64,000 nucleotides of DNA from Diadema setosum (taxonomy: Eukaryota; Echinodermata; Echinoidea; Diadematoida; Diadematidae): NCBI GenBank assembly GCA_033980235.1, contig CM067059.1:17928100-17992099 (forward strand). Reading direction: 5' to 3'. The notes under the pieces are model-generated. The model had not been told where the DNA came from. It worked only from the letters and a program-made list of their open reading frames with translations, and searched no databases. Position numbers and translations under genes: made by a program. Positions 1-11,692 of this stretch are shown piece after piece; position 1 is the first letter of the stretch; each line of letters begins with the position of its first letter.

Positions 1-1130
1 AACTTTGGCGAGCGAGCGCAGCGAGCCGAAATTGTTTGTATTTCAGCTTACAAAACATGGAATTCTTATCATTTTTTGCTTATTAAATCTTACAATTCTA
101 ATCAAGATAGTGACGACCTTATAGATAATAATACTCTAAATTATAAAAGTACGAGCGAGTGAGCCGAAATTTGTATATTTCCGCGTCATCATCACGTTTT
201 GTTCTTATTTTTTTTTCTTTTGATAAACTTTGGCGAGCGAGCCGAAATTGTTTGTATTTCAGCTTACAAAGCATGGAATTCTTATCATTTTTTGCTTATT
301 AAATCTTACAATTCTAATCAAGATATAGTGACGACCTTATAGATAACAGTACTCTAAATTAGTACGAGAAAGTGAGCCGAAATTTGTGTATTTCCGCGTC
401 CTCATTACGTTTTGTTCTTATCTTGTTTGATTTTATTTGCGCCCCCCCCCCCCCCCCCCATTCAAAGCCGTTGGCATCCTCTTTTGATCCAATCGGCGAT
501 TGCTTCAGAACGAATGAAATTGCAGCCACTGCTCCGTGTAACATTTTTCCTGCTGAGTATAAAATAATTGTGTGAACATAAAAGACATTGTCATTTTGTC
601 CGCGTCATCGTCACGTTTTGTTCTAATCTTTTTTCTTTCTTTTTTTTTTTTGATAAATTTTGGCAAGCGACCGCAGCGAGCGAGCCGAACTTTATTGTTT
701 GTATTTCAGTTTACAAAACATGGAATTCTTGTCATTTTTTGCTTATTAAATCTTACAATTCTAATCAAGATATACTATAGTTACGGCCTTATCGATAACG
801 ATTTATACCAACAAACTGAGGACTTGAAAAATAATACTCTAATGTAGTAAGAGCGAGTGAGCAGAAATTTGTATATTTCCGCGTCATCATTACGTTTTGT
901 TCTTAACTTGTTTGATTTTTTTGTGCGCCCCCCCCCCCTATGTTCGAAACCGTTGGCGTCCTCTTTTGATCCAATCGGCGATCGCTTCAGAACGAATGAA
1001 ATTGCAGCCGCTGCTCTGTGAAACACTTTGCCTGCTAAATATAAAATGACATGTGTGAACACAATAGACATTGTCATTTTGTCCGCGTCATCATCATGTT
1101 TTGTTTTTATCTTGTTTGATTTGGTTTTCT
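1..1130. repeat. Tandem/dispersed repeat block, long unit about 430-480 bp
   Basis: The motif GCGAGCGAGCCGAAATTG recurs near 1, 227 and 660, followed each time by TTACAAA(A/G)CATGGAATTC and a TCTAATCAAGATA stretch. A second module (CCGTTGGC(A/G)TCCTCTTTTG through AATTGCAGCC) recurs near 460 and 943. The first unit is a shorter form of about 226 bp that lacks the second module. Each unit has a homopolymer C run, so unit lengths may be affected by assembly. Small reading frames here repeat from unit to unit and are not genes. The array probably extends left of the window. Confidence 0.8.
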
Positions 1131-1139
1131 ACCCCGCCC

Positions 1140-1211
1140 CCACCATTCTCCCTCCTCCCCCCCCCCCCCCCCCCCCCTTTTCCGGGCGAGTTTTTTTTTT
1201 TCTTCTTCTTC

Positions 1212-1243
<32 letters not shown>

Positions 1244-1311
1244 TTTACTTCTTCTTCTTCGTTTTTTTCTTTTTTTTTCTTCTTCTTCGTTTTTTTTTTT
1301 TTCGTTTTTTG
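1140..1311. repeat. Polypyrimidine tract (C-run, then T/TTC)
   Basis: About 170 bases are almost pure pyrimidine on the plus strand: a C-rich part, then long T runs with TTC repeats. The complementary strand is purine-only. All reading frames across it encode homopolymers and are artefacts. Confidence 0.9.
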
Positions 1312-1375
1312 CGCCCCCAAGGAGTGGCGCCCGGGGCACGTGCCCCCCTTGCCTCCCCCCTAGATACGCCACTGC
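1312..1375 (-). repeat. Terminal fragment of an unidentified dispersed element
   Basis: Read on the minus strand, this stretch is a GTGGCGTATCTAGGGGGG-type start followed by GGGCACGTGCCCC, a pattern common at element ends in animal genomes. The pyrimidine tract follows directly. No coding sequence is attached. The family is not identified. Bases 1376-1755 hold nothing I can recognise. Confidence 0.35.
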
Positions 1376-1757
1376 AGGTGAGCTAACTAGAAAAAATATG
1401 AAAAAGAAAGTAGGAGCTACACGTATTGCACGAGTCAAGTTCAATATTGTAGTAAGCGGCTATCTATATATTAGAGACAACCAGAATCGATTATAGTAGT
1501 TGACATCGTTCTCTGCGAAATCGGTGCACTACTTTCCGACGTAACTTTCCGACGTACTTTCAACTCCGATTTCTCATTTTTCTTACCTTTTCGGCTTTCT
1601 AATTCCATGAAAACTCTCTGATATGGTTCAATTTAGCATCTTCAATAGCTGCACAAAATTTGATTGACAAACGGCGAAGCGAACGGTAGGTGTGCATTTC
1701 TACATGATACCTAACGATTTAGCCTTACTCAGTACATCATGTACAGTGTACAATGTA

Positions 1758-2305
1758 CAGTCAAACCTGTCGATAGCGGCCACCCAAGGGATACGGAAAA
1801 AGTGGCCGTTATATACAGGTGGCCGCTATAGACAGGTAATCCAACTTTGTGTGCATTGCCTACATGTACATGTATCATCGTTGTATATACATGTACATTT
1901 ATGTGTGTACGTATGCACACGTGTGTATCATGCATAGAACAATGCCGGTGTTTATGAAATTGTTGCACAGTACACTAGATGTAGCATGTGCACAATCATG
2001 AATTAGTGCATTATTGTGACTGAATAAGTGATGAATGCAACGGTGGCGATCACTGAATGTTGCCCAGAAATGACTGGCACGGCTAAAAAGCAGAAAAACA
2101 CCCTGAATTATCAGCTCGGCTACGGCTCCATCGGGTTTTTGGCCGCTATAGACAGGTTAAAATCTACCGCGGGAAACAAAATTTGTGGCCGCTGACCGCG
2201 TTAGACAGGTTGCCGCTATACACAGGGTCTTTAACATGGCTTTTCTCTCGGGGGGATTTTTCAGTGGCCGCTATAGACAGGTGGCCGCTAAGGCAGGTTT
2301 GACTG
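1758..2305. mobile_element. TA-flanked inverted-repeat element (pogo/Tigger-like MITE)
   Basis: The left end CAGTCAAACCTGTC and right end CAGGTTTGACTG are inverted, and each is flanked by TA. The internal motif GGCCGCTATAGACAGGT is repeated on both sides. Length is about 548 bp with no transposase frame. A TA target and CAGTnnAACC termini are typical of the pogo/Tigger group, so the family is inferred. Confidence 0.75.
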
Positions 2306-2512
2306 TAGTAGTATTTGGCATTGTATTAGTAAACTTTAGTTGGCTCATAAGGGGCCTCCCTCTCGTGATGGACTGTCCCCCCACATGGGGAATCTGGCGG
2401 TTAGAATGTTACTCTTCAATTCCCATCAATCTCACGCCTGGCTTATACATTTTCATACTAAGCGACCTACTAAGGCACACATTCACCTGATCAGACCCGC
2501 CTCGAAAGTGTT

Positions 2513-2546
<34 letters not shown>

Positions 2547-4140
2547 TTTTAGCGGCTATGCAGAAATTAAAAAAAAAAATCATGCCCTCATCTTGGGCAC
2601 TTATAGTTTTCCAACCTACTCTAGTACCTTATCTCATTACTCGCCCAACGTACTTGAATGCTCAGTTGAAATGTACTGTATTGTTATCACGCCACTATAA
2701 CAAAAAAAAAAATAAAATAAAATAAAATACAGGTTGGACGTACAAAAAAACAAATAACAAAACCCTTTTGGGCTCCTCTATGATGATGATCTATTTGTGA
2801 TCTTTGGTTTTATTTTCTCTCCATGTGCTTATTGTTATTATTATGATGATGATTATTATTATTATTATTATTATTTTGCAGAAAACATCCCTCTGAGTTT
2901 ACCGATTGAATTCATCCTTTTCATACAGGTCATGTATCGTGAAACGGGGCGAAAAGGGACGGCGAGGTGAATAGGGACAAAACCGAGAAAAGTTTTTTGA
3001 ATGTGCATGTTTGGAATTTGCTTGAATTTTTTTTCTTATTTTTATTACAGGATGGAAGGACCGTCCAGCAGTGTCCAGAAAGTGGTCCTCCTGATGTGAA
3101 AAAAATTTTAAAGGGTACAGGAGGTCCAAATAAAAAGTTTTCAAAAAATCACACACACACAAAAAAAAAAAATCAGGGCGGTCAAAACTTTTCTGCTCCT
3201 GTGGCCATTGATTAATGAATTCGCTAATAAAAGGTTCATGAATCTAGCCTATTAGGTCTTTCAATACACCTTTAAATTTGAAATAATTATTTCAACAGGA
3301 ATTTGTGACAGCACATTTTTTCTTCTCTTGGGCAAAAAACAAAAATCAGTTAGACTGGGGTGAATAGGGACACCATGGTGTCGTTTGATTGGCCCTTTAA
3401 ATTTTCTGTATGATTAACTATTATAATGTCATAAATTGCTCTGAAATGTTTGTTATGTCTAGCTATTTCCAAAAGTGTGAATATTTATTCTAGATCTCTT
3501 GACAAGAGAGCAATAAGATCTTTGGATATGTGGCTTCACTTTTGTATAGTCATAGATGAGAGTGAACGTTGCTGTCTTAACCCTAAACTTAGGGAGGAAG
3601 GGTCTGGGAACCCCGGCCCCACCCACCCTCTTGGGAATTTTTTTTTCACTGCCTAAGGCTAGGACTCTTCCTCTTGTATTTCATGACCCTTTTCTCTGTC
3701 TTCTGTATGTTTTAATGCCAATAACACATCTGTTTGGGTCAGACCCATAGGTGCCAGCTTATAATAATTGCTGTAAGAACTCCCAAAATATCCCCGACAT
3801 CATAAGAGTCAAGTTACACTGAATTTAGAGTGTATGAATAAGATTGTACATCATGATTTGCCAATTGAAGAAGTGGGTTAATATTTTAGTGCAATCCAAT
3901 GGATTAATAAAGTTTTGACTTACTTTTCAATCTTAACTTTTGACCTGATGGGTCACATTTTTTTATATCAGCTCATTTTGTTGGGCTGTTTAAATTTTTG
4001 TTAAAGATTGATTTACCAATCATGGAATAGATTACTCTTCAGTGTTTGTATATCATTTTTAAACTCTGTAGTTTCCCTTAATCCATGTGATTGAATGGAT
4101 TGAAAAAAAAAAATGCCTCCGAACAGGAATGATGGAATTC
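2306..4140. other. Non-coding stretch with microsatellites
   Basis: I see no gene. It contains a (TG)n run at about 2512-2541, an AAAAT run near 2705-2728 and an ATT/ATG-rich run near 2835-2875. The phrase GGTGAATAGGGACA occurs near 2966 and again near 3359, suggesting a short diverged duplication. Confidence 0.6.
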
Positions 4141-4149
4141 ATCGCGCTA

Positions 4150-4585
4150 ATTTCTCGAGTCGTTTTCACATTAGTTATCCGAGTAGCGCGCTACACTATC
4201 CAGCTATTTCAGAAATTTCCCGAGTTGGACTCGAGAAATTTTCTTGATCAGAGCGATACAACTAGCGCGTTAATTTGTGTTCACATTATCAAATAGCGCG
4301 CTATTTCGCTATCGGGAAAATTTCCCAAGTCAGAAAATAGCGCGCTATCTCGAAACATTGGGCTAATGTGAAAACGCCTATACTATCAAATAGCGCGCTA
4401 CTATCCAGCTATTTCAGAAATTTCCCGAGTTGGACTCGAGAAAGTTTCTCGATCAGAGCGATACAACTAGCGCGTTAATTTGTGTTCACATTATCAAATA
4501 GCGCGCTATTTCGCTATCGGGAAAATTTCCCAAGTCAGAAAATAGCGCGCTATCTCGAAACATCGGGCTGATGTGAAAAGGCCTA
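4150..4585. mobile_element. MITE-like element with internal tandem duplication
   Basis: The ends are imperfectly inverted: GTTTTCACATTAG at the left and CTGATGTGAAAAGG at the right. Inside, a unit of about 205 bp starting at TAGCGCGCTA is present twice (near 4184 and 4391). The 10-bp palindrome TAGCGCGCTA occurs six times. No open frame of interest. Confidence 0.65.
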
Positions 4586-5957
4586 TTGAAACCCGATCAT
4601 CAAAGTCACAAATGCACATGTAATGTGGAATTCTTTTATACATCAAAAGAAAACTGACAGCGGTTTGAATGTTTATACAGCCAGATGGAACTCCAACCTC
4701 ATTTGGCCTACACCTTTTCTTTCCTTCCTATCTCATTATTGTTTTCTATAAATCGGATATAATTTTCTCGCGTACTTGCTTCGATAATGTTTCACATTGA
4801 TTGTTGTAATTAGGACTATACTTCATCCACAACACAAATATGGACCTTGGATGTCTCATCAAAATATCAGTCAACTGAATATTTCTTCCTAAATTCGTCG
4901 ATAATCGTAAATTGCAGTATTGCAGTATAGTCATACCTTTCCTACTACGCAACAAAATATTTCTGTCTGGTCATTTTCTCTCTAAACATAATTTTCATGA
5001 CATCTTTCAATATTGTAAACTTAATGATTTGAATTACTAAAACCGCAGTTTTATCAACCGTTGAGACTCTGGCCTGTGTAGACACGCAGTTTCAGCACAT
5101 TCAATTTACGTCACACTGATCTAATATATATTTTTATAGTACACAGAAGAAGGAAAAAATGCTAGAATACACATGCAATTACGATACATTGATCATTAAT
5201 GTAGAAAGTGCGTCAGCGTATACGAGATGTTTTATATTATGTATTATAATATGAAAAAAACCTATCCTGAATAAGAGGTGAAAGATGTATAGGATGAACC
5301 GCAAAAGTATACATGTATAGCTTCCACATTATTATATACCGCGAAGTATACGAAAAAAAAAAAAAAGAAAAGGACAAATAAGAAGAAGAAAAAATTAACA
5401 AACAATGGACAAAGGAATCATATTCAATGGATAACATGCAATTTTGAAATAAAAATAGAAGAACATGAGTTTATATTAAGTTTCTGGAGAGATCATTCAG
5501 GATAAGTTCCGATGAAGACAATAATTTTTTGAGCTAAAAGAATGTAATATAATATACGCGCCCGGACAGTAAAGTGGTTTCGTCTTCTGATTATGATGGG
5601 TTCACAAGACTGGAGAGTTTTTCTTTAACTTTTATACACAAATATGTTATATAGGCAAATCGTTAGCAAATAATTGTGCATTACTCCCATGTTCATTGAC
5701 CCGCTATAATATCCCTGCCAAAATATCGAAAATTCGTCATAAAATCTGTAAAATTGTGTCACTCTCAACCTTTCCTGTAAATTTCATTCAAATCCGTTCG
5801 CAACTTTATGACTTATTTTGCACACAGACAAACCAACAAACAAACCAACGAATGCCGAAGAAAACATGCATATACCTCCTTCCTTTGACGGAGGTATATG
5901 ACAAGTCAATAACTTACATTCGAGGAAGTTTATCACGGAAGAAAGTGAGTGAGAATT

Positions 5958-5995
<38 letters not shown>

Positions 5996-7686
5996 GCTAT
6001 TGGTTGACTAAAGCAGTAACCCGGAGCTTTATTATTATTTTTATCATTATACTTTTGTACGTGTGATTTTGCACGATTCCCCTCCCCCCGCCAAGTATAT
6101 ATCAAAGTCCTATTTATTTTAATATGCCTATAATTCAGAAGCGGTTAAATCAGCGTGAAAAAACAAACAAACAAACAAACAAATACATCGTGGTCTACGC
6201 TACGTTTTATTTCAACTGTCAAGCAGAGCATGGTTATCTGGCAGTGTATGTTTTGATTATTATTTTGTTACTGTTTTGTTCTTTTTAATTTTTTTTTCGT
6301 TATCCAAATTAAGAATCACGCAACTCGATAGCTCATCCGAAATATCTTTCAATTAGTATTGGACATCATTATCTTGCATTTGGTTTTGATATTTGCTACT
6401 ACATCACAACGCATTGTCATGACATTAGACAGACTTGTCTGCGCCGTTTCTCCCCAGACATGATTTTTTATTATTCTGTTATGTTGGGAAATCTGGCAAC
6501 TTTCAGCACACAATGCAGTACGTATGGGTGGAAATCACTGACATTTCTACGGAAGAACAAGATCAGTGGTGAAAATGATTTGCATGCTTGGCGGAGGTCT
6601 GCGCTCTCAGAGTGCTTCTCTAGTTGTAATTATAATCATCATCACTATCATAGAAGCGCGGTATAATCTGAAAATGAAAAAGAAAATAATTTGTAAACTA
6701 AAAAAAAAAATTATTCAAAACGTTTGTCATTATTATATTTTTCATTTGTTAATTCTTTTTTTTTTACTTTCGAGTCATGTGTAGCATGACTATAGGGTCT
6801 TATTTCACCTTCGGATTAACTCAGGAATAACGAATTTCAGAGGAGGTAGGTCATTACATTGGCATATTACATTGTACACTATACTCACTACGTTGAAGGT
6901 TATTACGAGTACTTTCATGGATTGATCGAGGCGACCTGTTCCTCTAATAGATTTTCGTCCAGTACTTATACACACAGTATGATTGTCACAATGAGAGAGT
7001 CAGTTTATTAGTATTTACTATACTTGCCAGTGACTCCAACCTCAAGCACGCTTCTGATCTGGAGATTCTCCCGCCTGAAACCCCTAGCAAACGGGAGACT
7101 CCAACTCGATGTGTGCGAAGCGCGATGAGTTCCTTGTGGTCGGGGTCCAGCTCTAATATAGGGTTCTTAGATGTTATCTCATGCTATCTAAGGCATATTT
7201 TTCAACAGACGATGACAGTCAAGTTAGAAAATAAATCTCAAGCAGGAGAACAGGTAGGAGATTTAGGAAAATTGTATACCTCTGTATTGCTAGGCTCCAT
7301 ACATGTAACAGTATTTCAAGGTAACCATTATACATGTAGTGCAACGTAGTACAATATACTAGGGGCTCGCAAAAAACCCAAACAAACAAACAAACAAAAG
7401 CAAAACCAAACAAAAGTTTAGTGCTACGGGTTACGGGCACTGTCAGCTCCAGCATGCTGCCAGAATGCTGCTACATGGATGTATTACAAGGCATGACGTT
7501 TCAGTGTGGATTCTGAAAGATTATTCCCTGACGGAGCACATGTATAGTAACGGTAAACTGTCTACTATATCACTCACTGGTGGTACCTGTACTTTTGCGG
7601 CGATTTATCTGTGTTGTATTGATTTGAACAATTACAAGTCTTGAGCGAGAGGGCAGCCCTCCCGTAACTGTTCCTCGTTAGCTCAG
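4586..7686. other. AT-rich non-coding stretch
   Basis: No gene is recognised. It holds a (CA)n run at about 5959-5994, a CAAA run near 6163-6182 and many short A/T runs. Open frames are short and look random. Confidence 0.6.
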
Positions 7687-7806
7687 GGGCCTGTCTTATA
7701 AAGACTTGTGATAGAAATCAATCACAACTTTTGTGTGTGCTGCAATGCAAGTTGCGATTGATTTGGGGACTTGTGATTGATATGAAGGCTTTATAAGACG
7801 GGGCCC
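7687..7806. mobile_element. Short MITE, GGGCC(C/T)GTCTTATAAAG termini
   Basis: The left end GGGCCTGTCTTATAAAG is inverted at the right as CTTTATAAGACGGGGCCC. A second inverted block, TTGTGATTGAT and relatives, lies inside. The whole 120-bp sequence can fold back on itself. No coding sequence. Confidence 0.75.
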
Positions 7807-8396
7807 AGGGCGTATCGTCACAAGGCAATGTTCGTGGCCTGTTCGGTAAGGGCATGGAGCTACAAAAAACTTGGGGTGTACATAGCGCGACAATAAAATT
7901 TACCCACAATACTATACTAGAGACAGACACGAAGCAAAATTTTGCTTGGAGCGGGGATGTGGGAAGAGACTCTCACCCAGCTCCCTTCGTGGAGTTAAAA
8001 AAACAAAAAAACAAAAAAACAAAAAAAGGTCTATGGCTCTGTTACTCGTGAAAATCTGTACGCGAAAATAACAGCGTATACAGCAAACTGTTGCTCTGCT
8101 AGCTAGGTCCAGGGAGGTGGGAGAACAAGAAATCCACCTCCCTGCTCATACACAGGTGTAGGTCCAAGACTCCAACTTCCCGCCAATCTCGAGCTCGCTG
8201 ATTGTACTACTACATGTACTAGTACACACTGTACAAAATAATGTATCGCATGCAGTCGGCAACGCAACGTGAGTGCTGTGCAGCGTCAGTGAGATTGTGT
8301 ACCACGAAGAGATCGAGGAGAAAAATCTCTTCGGTGTATGTACCGGCCAGCTAGCTAACCAGCAGCGCTGTATGGAGCGTTGGTTGGGCTATATGT

Positions 8397-8449
<53 letters not shown>

Positions 8450-9129
8450 GTTGTGTGGAAACACGATAGTACATTGGAGCTGGTCCTGTGGTGTCAGGTT
8501 GCATACAGTACACGGACACTCCGACCCTTCCTGCCTGCCTACTTTGATTGTTCGATGTCAGCCCTGCCTGGCCTTCGCGTCTGGGGCATGCCAATGCATG
8601 GCATGACAGCAGTGCAAAGGAGCTTCAGACGTACAGTATGCAGCGCTGGTTGGTTGTGTGGTGGATCATTGGTTTTTCGCACGGCGGCCACCCTACCACA
8701 CATCACAACGGCTCGGTATAGTATTTCGCCTGGCCACCGCACGGTGGCGCTATTACAGTAACGGTCAATCGTTGCCTTAGTACAGCGGGTTGCTCTAAAA
8801 ATCGAAGAATTTAGCCGATCGGAAGGCCTCACATTTTCTTCCCCAGAATTAATAATAAGCAGTTTTTCTGGTCAAAATTTTCAGGAGAGTTAGCTTACAA
8901 TACCTCTAACATAATTACAGTCCTAGGCATGGTTTTCGAGATGATTTGAGACAACCTGATGCACCTTTCCACTTGGTATTTTTCCCCTTTAAAATTACAT
9001 GCATTGTACCATGGGATGTACACTTGCCTTCTAAGCTAAGTCAAAAAGATATTTTGTGTGGTGACAGTCATCACACCACTCGGCATGCTCATCATTTGTT
9101 CACGCATCTTGCAGGATATGTTTGTTACG
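7807..9129. other. Non-coding stretch with (TG)n and a small hairpin
   Basis: A (TG)n microsatellite spans about 8392-8448, and the 162-residue frame running through it is an artefact. AGGGAGGTGG at 8111-8120 is inverted as CCACCTCCCT at 8134-8143. Nothing else is recognised. Confidence 0.6.
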
Positions 9130-10670
9130 GGTGATTTTGTTTATCCGAATATGCAATGAGGTTCGATCGTTATTCTTAAATCACACAAATTTGTACATCT
9201 AGGTCCTAGTAGATATTTGTTATCCAAACATGAAATAGGCCTTTTCGTTAATCCGAATATTCAATTGTAATTTTCCGTAGCAGGATTAGAAACCTGCGTC
9301 CGTTTCTAGAAACTTCGCGTTTAATTAAATGCAACTAAAAAAATCAAATACAGATGCATCACATCACACACAACTTTGCATTTAAATGCAAGTGCGTTGC
9401 TGAAAAAACTTGCGTTTGATAATCATACGAAACTAGAAAATTGTACGAAACTAAAACTCAACAGCGTTTAAAATGCAACTGTAAAAATCAAATGCAAGTC
9501 GATAAAATCAAACGCAAGTTCATCAAATCACACGCAACTTTGCATTTAAACGCAAGTGCGTTGCTGAAAAGATTTGCTTTAGATAATCAGAAACTGGAAA
9601 ATTTTACGAAACTGAAACTCAACTGCGTTTAAACACAACTCTAACAATCAAATGCAAGTCCATAAAATCACACGCAACACTGAAAGACTTGCATTTGATA
9701 ATTATACAAAACTAGAAAATTGTGCGAGACTAAAACTCAACAGCATTTAAACGCAACTCTAAGAATCAAACGCAAGTTCATCAGATCACACGCAACTTTG
9801 CATTTAAACGCAAGTGCGGTACTGAAAAGACTTGCATTTGATAATTATATGAAACTAGAAAATTGTACGAAACGGAAACTCAATTGCGTTTAAACACAGC
9901 TCTAAAAATCAAATGCAAGTTCCTCAAAACACAGGCAACGCTGTATTTAAACACAAGAGCCTTGCAGAAAAGACTTGCATTTTTAGGTACGAAACTAGAA
10001 ACTGCGTCTAAATGTTAAACGCTTCTCTACAAATCAACGCGGGTGCATTGTTGAAAAGTCTTGCATTTTTTTTTTTCGTACGCAAAATTAAAATATCAAA
10101 TGGAACTATCGCCGTGACCAAACTTAGTAGAAGGGGAAAAACATTGCAACATTTACACGTTTCAAACTACCAAAACGCATGCAGCTTCATGAAATATCAA
10201 TGAAACAAATAATTGCTACAGTTCGCTATGCCAAAGCTTTAATCTCAGTCCAAAGTTTAATTAGTCTGGCAATGAAAAGAGGTTTGTTTTAACGAAGGTT
10301 AGGTAATCCAAAAATACAATTTTGTTTTCGGATTTACAAATTTTCTTTTTTTTTTAAGACGGGTCCGCGCCGTACAGAGCGGTGCTGTTGCAAATCAGAG
10401 CCCGAGAACAATTCTTTTTCAGAATATGGCAATAGAAATTTAAGCAAAACAAATATTGCAACTTACAGAAGGAAAATCATACATATTTCAACTCAGTCGG
10501 CACTGAAAAATCATGTCGACAGAATCATACGAAATCACACGCATATCTTTTCAGCAATGCACTTGAATTTAAACAGCAAATTAAATTGCATTTGATTTTT
10601 CAAATAAAGTTTAAAACATTGAGTTTCTAGAAACGGGCCAAGGTTTCCGATCCCACTCTCTCAAAATCTC
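9130..10670 (+). mobile_element. Array-containing element, copy A
   Basis: This element is colinear, in inverted orientation, with 23270-25070. Shared landmarks in order are GGTCCTAGTAGA, a CCGTTTCTAGAAAC-type boundary, an internal array, a module with GTCGGCACTGAAAAATCA, and TTTCTAGAAACGGG near 10622. The array (about 9360-10070) repeats a 90-170-bp unit around AAACGCAAGTGCGTTGCTGA and GACTTGCATTTGAT. I see no protein-coding capacity. A pogo-like end GGCAAGGTTGACTG followed by TA lies further right at 10939, but I cannot show that it belongs to this element. Confidence 0.65.
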
Positions 10671-11335
10671 TCTAGAGATTAGGCAATTGTGAGGTGTCAT
10701 TACCTCACTATCCGGGCGAGATATGCATGAACTAAAATAGGATCCTTGCTAAGATACAGTAGGCATGTTTCGACGGCAAAAGGAGTGAGATTTGGATTGC
10801 GATCGGCATCACGGTCCAAATCTTACTCTGTACAGGGGAAATTAATTTTCATTTATAAGTTGACAAAACGTCAACTTACACGCGTCAGTCAACGTGTTTT
10901 GCTCAGTCCCGCTTATGTCGACTTAGGCAAGGTTGACTGTATATCCCTGTCTCTAAAAACAAGGAAAAACAAAGAAAAATAAAACAATTCCTTCTGATGT
11001 AAATATTGCCGCATTTTGATAATTTTCAACTAGTCATCATTTTCCGGTGAAAATGCCAATTCCACATTATTCAATTTCCAGCCAAAAACGAAAGATAATG
11101 CAAATACAATGTACATTACAATAGGCCTTACATTATGATAAATGATATTGTAAATAGATATAGTGATGTAAAAAGATTGATCTACTGAAAAACAAGGCTT
11201 GTGAAGGGTGGATCTCTCAAAAATATTGCACCAATATTGTATCTGTATTTAGCTATTTAGAGTTGTTGTTTGTTTGTTTTTTAAATAACTGACGTTCATC
11301 ATCAGATGCATTGTTACTCTAAACACCCAGAGTAA
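10671..11335. other. Non-coding stretch with one TA-flanked terminus
   Basis: The only recognisable item is GTCGACTTAGGCAAGGTTGACTG followed by TA, ending at 10939. A related end (GTCGAGGTTTACTG, then TA) occurs at 25449, so a pogo/Tigger-like end is likely. Confidence 0.4.
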
Positions 11336-11339
11336 AACA

Positions 11340-11692
11340 TGGGTGGGGTAATCTTGCTTTCTCCGTTATGGGACCAAAATTGTGGAATCAGTTACCTATT
11401 CAGTTAACGCAGCTGTCATCTACAGAAACATTAAAATCAAAACTTAAAACGTATCTGTTCCTCTCACACTGCATGAGGACTATACTTGCTGTTTGTAATA
11501 TTCGAAACAATTGTATTTTTTATCTGGTATATGTTTGTTGTTTGCCATTTTGTTCTCTGCTGTCATGTTTGAACATGTATGTGCATGTATATCTCTATCT
11601 TTTCATTTTTGAAGCGTCATGAGCACTGAAAGGTGGACCTGTGTGCTATATAAGTATCCACTATCATTATCATTATTATTATTACATGCTGA
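11340..11692 (+). pseudogene. 3' end of a CR1/L2-like LINE (ORF2 C-terminus and tail)
   Basis: From 11368 the frame reads MGPKLWNQLPIQL, then LKSKLKTYLF. This is the characteristic C-terminal stretch after the reverse transcriptase in CR1/L2/Rex-type non-LTR retrotransposons. The stop lies near 11622. It is followed by a short 3' untranslated part with GTGCTATATAAGT and a simple (ATT)n-like tail ending near 11690. The endonuclease and reverse transcriptase are absent, which fits the 5' truncation usual for LINE insertions. The neighbouring DNA has no related sequence. It is an inert fragment, recognised from family motifs rather than by alignment. Confidence 0.75.

Noticed and set aside
1028..1496. 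Overlapping frames of 111-141 residues rich in Pro, Phe and Lys
   Set aside because: They are translations of the C/T tract and its complement and have no domain or splice context.
8273..8832. 162-residue plus frame and 97-residue minus frame
   Set aside because: The plus frame runs through a (TG)n repeat as a Cys-Val polymer. Neither frame has a recognisable domain.
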